Assembly (NCBI RefSeq): GCF_029961155.1
Contig: NZ_JASBRH010000034.1
Location: 1-35,781 of the forward strand
Direction: 5' to 3'
DNA: 35,781 nucleotides
Source: Pontibacterium granulatum
Lineage (GTDB): Bacteria; Pseudomonadota; Gammaproteobacteria; Pseudomonadales; Balneatricaceae
Made by a program: the position numbers and the translations under genes. Below are positions 32,924 through 35,781 of this stretch, piece after piece. Under the pieces are notes generated by a model. The model made no database searches and was not told the DNA's origin. It worked only from the letters and a program-made list of their open reading frames with translations. Positions within the stretch are counted from its first letter, which is position 1. The number at the start of each line of letters is the position of its first letter.

Positions 32924-35521
32924 ATGACGCTCAAGGCGCCAAAACCTACATATCTGATTGCTTCCATGGGCATTGCATCTGCCCTGCTGTTGACTCCGGG
33001 CTATGCGGTATCTGCCCCTTATCACGACAACGCTGCGCCTCAGGCATATTCCGTAACGAGCACACAGCGTGCAAACGCTGAAGCTGCGACCCAGGATCTT
33101 ATTACCGAACATCGTCTGTGGGTTCAGTCCCGCGGTAACGGTAAAAAGCTGGGTGTAGCCAAGCTGATCGAAAAAGCGCAGGCCCGTCAGCAGTTGCTGA
33201 CCGAGCTGGCAGAAACAGATCCGGCTGAAGTACTACGTATCGCTATTCCTGCAGACGTTGCGCAGGATATGCCCGCCGAAGTTCAGGAACTGATCGAACA
33301 ACATATCGACCTGGATGGAGAGTTGGAAGTGTCTTACCGGGACGATTTCACCAATCCTGAAAACTCTCGCTTGGTTCACGAGCTGAAAACCAACAACGGC
33401 AAGCGCGTAAAACTGCACATTGCAGGTGACAAAGGTAAGCTGTTCACCGGTAGTCATGTCAACGCCAAAGGCGTTGTCTTTACCAACACCGATGGCGAAG
33501 AAAGCCTGGTTGTAAACGGCGATGACGACGGCATCCTGATGCTGGCAGCCGGTGGCGACGCAACTGGTGGCAGCAATGGTGGTACACCAGTCTCCCCATA
33601 CAATACTACTGGTCAGCAGGACACACTGGTGCTGCTGGTTAACTTTCAGGACAACACTGCGCAGCCGTTTTCCACCAGCCAGGTAAACAACGCCGTATTT
33701 GGCGAAGTTAACAGCTACTTCAACGAAAACTCTTACGGTCAGACTACGCTGGCAGGTACCACCAAGGGTTGGTACACACTGCCTCTGAGCAGCTCTACCT
33801 GTAACAACCGTGACATCGCGACAGCTGCTAAACAGGCGGCAACCAACGCAGGTGTGAACGTATCTGCATACAATCGTTTTTTGTATATCTTGCCGCAGAC
33901 CAGTGCATGCAGCTGGTCCGGTACTGCATTGGTTGGTGGTTCTGAAGCCTGGATTAACGGCACCATCGACATGGACGTAATCGCGCACGAAATGGGCCAC
34001 AACTTCGGTTTGCACCACTCCCACTCCCTGTCTTGTAACGGTGAGACGATCGGCGCAAGCTGTCAGCACTTGGAATACGGTGATGGCGTGGATGTAATGG
34101 GTTGGGCCTCTTCAAGCCACTTCGCACCGTTCCCTAAGGAATACCTGGGCTGGTTGAACCAGAGCAACACGCCGGGTATCCAGCTCATTACTAGCGACGG
34201 TACCTACGAGATCGAGCCTTATGCGTCTCAGACAAACGGCACCAAGGCACTGAAAGTGCAGAAAGGTTTCGACCAGTGGGGCCATCCTGAGTACTACTAC
34301 GTCGAGTACCGCCAGCCTGTAGGTTTCGATGCGACGCTGACCAGCGGTGACCAGAACAACGTGATGAACGGTGTTGTGATCCGTACCGGTGTACCTGAAG
34401 AGAGCAGCAACACCAGTTTCCTGCTGGATATGACGCCTGAAACGTACGACCTGTACACCCGTGATCCGGCGCTGACCTTCGGTCGCAGCTACACCGATTC
34501 TGCAGCAGGTGTAACCATCACTGCCGTTTCCGGTGACCAGAACCGTGCTGTAATAACCGTATCTATGGGTACACAGAGTTGTGTACGTAGCAACCCAACT
34601 CTGACGTTCTCCCCTGCTCAGGGTCCTTGGGTTGCTGCGGGCACCGCAGTGAACTACAACGTAACCGTAACCAACAATGACGGTGCGGCGTGTTCAAACA
34701 ACAGCTTTAACCTGTCTGCTAATGTGCAGTCCGGTTGGAGTGCGTCTTTCAACGCGAACAGCGTATCGCTGGCACCAGGTCAGAGTGCGACTACTGTATT
34801 GACCGTAAACTCCGCAAGTCCGGCAGCTGACGGTTTCTACGATATCGCCGTTACCGCCGCAAGTGGCAGTTACAGCAAAACTGGCAACGTGACCTACGTG
34901 GTTGATAACCCGGCATCTGACACGAACACTGCACCGGTTGCACAGAGTGACTCCGCAGCGACAACTAGCGGTAGCTCTGTTGTGATTCCGGTATTGAACA
35001 ACGACAACGATGCTGACGGCGATGCACTGACTATCACCTCTGTAAGCGGGGTGTACGGTAGTGCTGTGATCAACAGCAACGGTACTATCACTTTTACACC
35101 GGCTGCTGGTTATGCGGGCACTGAAGTATTCAGCTACAGCGTATCTGACGGTAACGGTGGTTCCGATAGCGCAAACGTAAGCGTCTCTGTAGCGGCGGTG
35201 AATAATAACTCTGCGCCTGTTGCGGTCAACGATAGCGTAACTCTGTCTAGCAAAACTGCAGTGACTATCTCCGTACTGAGCAACGACTACGATCCGGAAA
35301 ACGATGCGCTGAGCATTGTGGGTGTAACCCAGGGTAGTAAAGGTTCCGTGAGCGTCAACAGCAACGGTACGATCTACTACTCTCCGTCGAAGAGCTTCAA
35401 GAGCAGCGATAGCTTCACCTACACCATCAGTGATGGCCAGAAGACATCGACTGCGACCGTATCCATCAGCTTGTCTGGTAGCACGGGTGGTAACGGAAAA
35501 GGTAATGGTAAAAACCGTTAA
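32924..35521 (+). CDS. Secreted zinc metalloprotease (gametolysin/M6-M11-like) with NEW3 and cadherin-like repeats
   Basis: An 865-residue secreted protein. Residues 1-31 form a signal peptide (LIASMGIASALLLTPGYAVSA). A propeptide-like part (about 35-215) follows. The protease domain (about 230-540) contains HEMGHNFGLHH, the HExxHxxGxxH zinc motif with His355, Glu356, His359 and His365, and DVMGWASS as a likely Met-turn. Then come a NEW3-like Ig domain (about 550-640), two cadherin-like/Big_9 repeats (about 660-750 and 755-850; DADGDALTI and DPENDALSI) and a basic Gly/Asn/Lys tail. Export is likely by type II secretion, which fits gspAB nearby. A c-di-GMP-I riboswitch leads the message. Substrate is unknown; matrix or adhesin processing is a fair guess. 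Confidence 0.92.
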   Translation: MTLKAPKPTYLIASMGIASALLLTPGYAVSAPYHDNAAPQAYSVTSTQRANAEAATQDLITEHRLWVQSRGNGKKLGVAKLIEKAQARQQLLTELAETDPAEVLRIAIPADVAQDMPAEVQELIEQHIDLDGELEVSYRDDFTNPENSRLVHELKTNNGKRVKLHIAGDKGKLFTGSHVNAKGVVFTNTDGEESLVVNGDDDGILMLAAGGDATGGSNGGTPVSPYNTTGQQDTLVLLVNFQDNTAQPFSTSQVNNAVFGEVNSYFNENSYGQTTLAGTTKGWYTLPLSSSTCNNRDIATAAKQAATNAGVNVSAYNRFLYILPQTSACSWSGTALVGGSEAWINGTIDMDVIAHEMGHNFGLHHSHSLSCNGETIGASCQHLEYGDGVDVMGWASSSHFAPFPKEYLGWLNQSNTPGIQLITSDGTYEIEPYASQTNGTKALKVQKGFDQWGHPEYYYVEYRQPVGFDATLTSGDQNNVMNGVVIRTGVPEESSNTSFLLDMTPETYDLYTRDPALTFGRSYTDSAAGVTITAVSGDQNRAVITVSMGTQSCVRSNPTLTFSPAQGPWVAAGTAVNYNVTVTNNDGAACSNNSFNLSANVQSGWSASFNANSVSLAPGQSATTVLTVNSASPAADGFYDIAVTAASGSYSKTGNVTYVVDNPASDTNTAPVAQSDSAATTSGSSVVIPVLNNDNDADGDALTITSVSGVYGSAVINSNGTITFTPAAGYAGTEVFSYSVSDGNGGSDSANVSVSVAAVNNNSAPVAVNDSVTLSSKTAVTISVLSNDYDPENDALSIVGVTQGSKGSVSVNSNGTIYYSPSKSFKSSDSFTYTISDGQKTSTATVSISLSGSTGGNGKGNGKNR

Positions 35522-35547
35522 TCCCATTCCGTAAACCGAACCATACT

Positions 35548-35580
35548 AAAGGGCGATTCCTGTAAGGGAACCGCCCTTTT
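35548..35580 (+). terminator. Terminator of the metalloprotease gene
   Basis: AAAGGGCG and CGCCCTTTT form the stem, with inner TTCC/GGAA pairing and a TGTAA loop, followed by a T-rich run. It lies 27 bases after the stop. Confidence 0.9.
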
Positions 35581-35637
35581 CTTTTGTACCTTCAACAGAG
35601 AGAGCGTTGCTCTCCCGTCTGCTTTACGCGCTATCTA

Positions 35638-35781
35638 TTACAGATCGGCGCGCGCCAGCGGGCAGTCGAAGGTTTCGTTGTAGCCAGCCAACAATGCATG
35701 CGCTGCGGCTGCGGTATCGTTGGCGAATGCTGCACGTACCAGAGTGATCACTTCATCCACGCTAAGCGGATAGTTCACATC
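35638..35781 (-). CDS. C-terminal 47 residues of an unrecognised gene
   Basis: On the minus strand, a frame is open from the window edge to a TAA at 35638-35640. It reads DVNYPLSVDEVITLVRAAFA, then a helix rich in Ala, and ends YNETFDCPLARADL. Codon use (GCG, CTG, CGC rich) looks like real coding sequence of this genome. The start lies outside the window and the family was not recognised. It is convergent with the metalloprotease gene. Confidence 0.65.
   Translation of the reverse strand, partial: DVNYPLSVDEVITLVRAAFANDTAAAAHALLAGYNETFDCPLARADL

Noticed and set aside
33233-34069. Minus-strand frames opposite the metalloprotease, also 34694-35527
   Set aside because: Shadow frames produced by the codon bias of the plus-strand gene; no start signals.
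1-35781. CRISPR arrays, tRNA or rRNA genes, prophage or integrase genes
   Set aside because: None seen: no regular spacer-repeat pattern, no cloverleaf-like or rRNA-like sequence, and no recombinase or phage proteins among the readable genes.

Overview
The window reads as chromosomal DNA of a free-living, probably marine gammaproteobacterium, most like the Oceanospirillales (Marinobacterium/Neptunomonas-type). This is an inference from the gene set: aerobic phenylacetate breakdown, quinohemoprotein amine dehydrogenase, GspA/GspB, a VpsR-type regulator and c-di-GMP-I riboswitches. No rRNA, tRNA, CRISPR array or transposase gene was found.

Layout. 1-4746: the end of paaK (phenylacetate-CoA ligase) followed by paaABCDE, the complete ring-1,2-epoxidase operon, closed by a hairpin. 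4838-6898: a LuxR-type regulator with a degenerate receiver, a membrane protein with a Cys/Gly-rich tail and a GNAT acetyltransferase. 7095-7480: a perfect FNR/Anr box in front of a tiny zinc-ribbon protein. 7819-8265: a c-di-GMP-I riboswitch leading a small secreted protein. 8542-13183 (minus): the quinohemoprotein amine dehydrogenase operon qhpA-qhpD-qhpC-qhpB. It is divergent from an OmpR-type response regulator and a 2126-residue hybrid sensor kinase (13585-20699) that probably form one signalling pair. 21104-23534: a second small secreted protein, an unusual Flp-pilin-like protein with a long Gly/Ser linker and a C-terminal membrane segment, and a ChaN-like protein. 23535-24600: a gene-free zone with a candidate structured RNA, a palindromic repeat, and a MITE-like element nested inside another repeat. 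24738-27536 (minus): an aldehyde dehydrogenase behind an outer-membrane barrel gene. 27757-30256 (minus): gspB and gspA (exeA-type). 30517-31908: a VpsR-like sigma-54-family regulator divergent from gspAB. 32018-32284: a small ORF of uncertain frame. 32757-35521: a second c-di-GMP-I riboswitch leading a large secreted zinc metalloprotease. 35638-35781 (minus): the tail of an unrecognised gene.

How it may work together. The left half is catabolic: aromatic acids through phenylacetyl-CoA, and primary amines through the periplasmic amine dehydrogenase. The aldehyde dehydrogenase and porin could serve such substrates, but they are not in the same operon. The right half has a c-di-GMP and secretion theme: two class-I c-di-GMP riboswitches on secreted-protein genes, a VpsR-like regulator, GspA/GspB (which help place the type II secretin) and a pilin-like surface protein. 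The least expected items are the matched riboswitch leaders, the Flp-like Gly/Ser protein, the multi-hairpin RNA candidate at about 23.64-23.83 kb, and the pseudokinase-headed giant sensor kinase beside the qhp operon.
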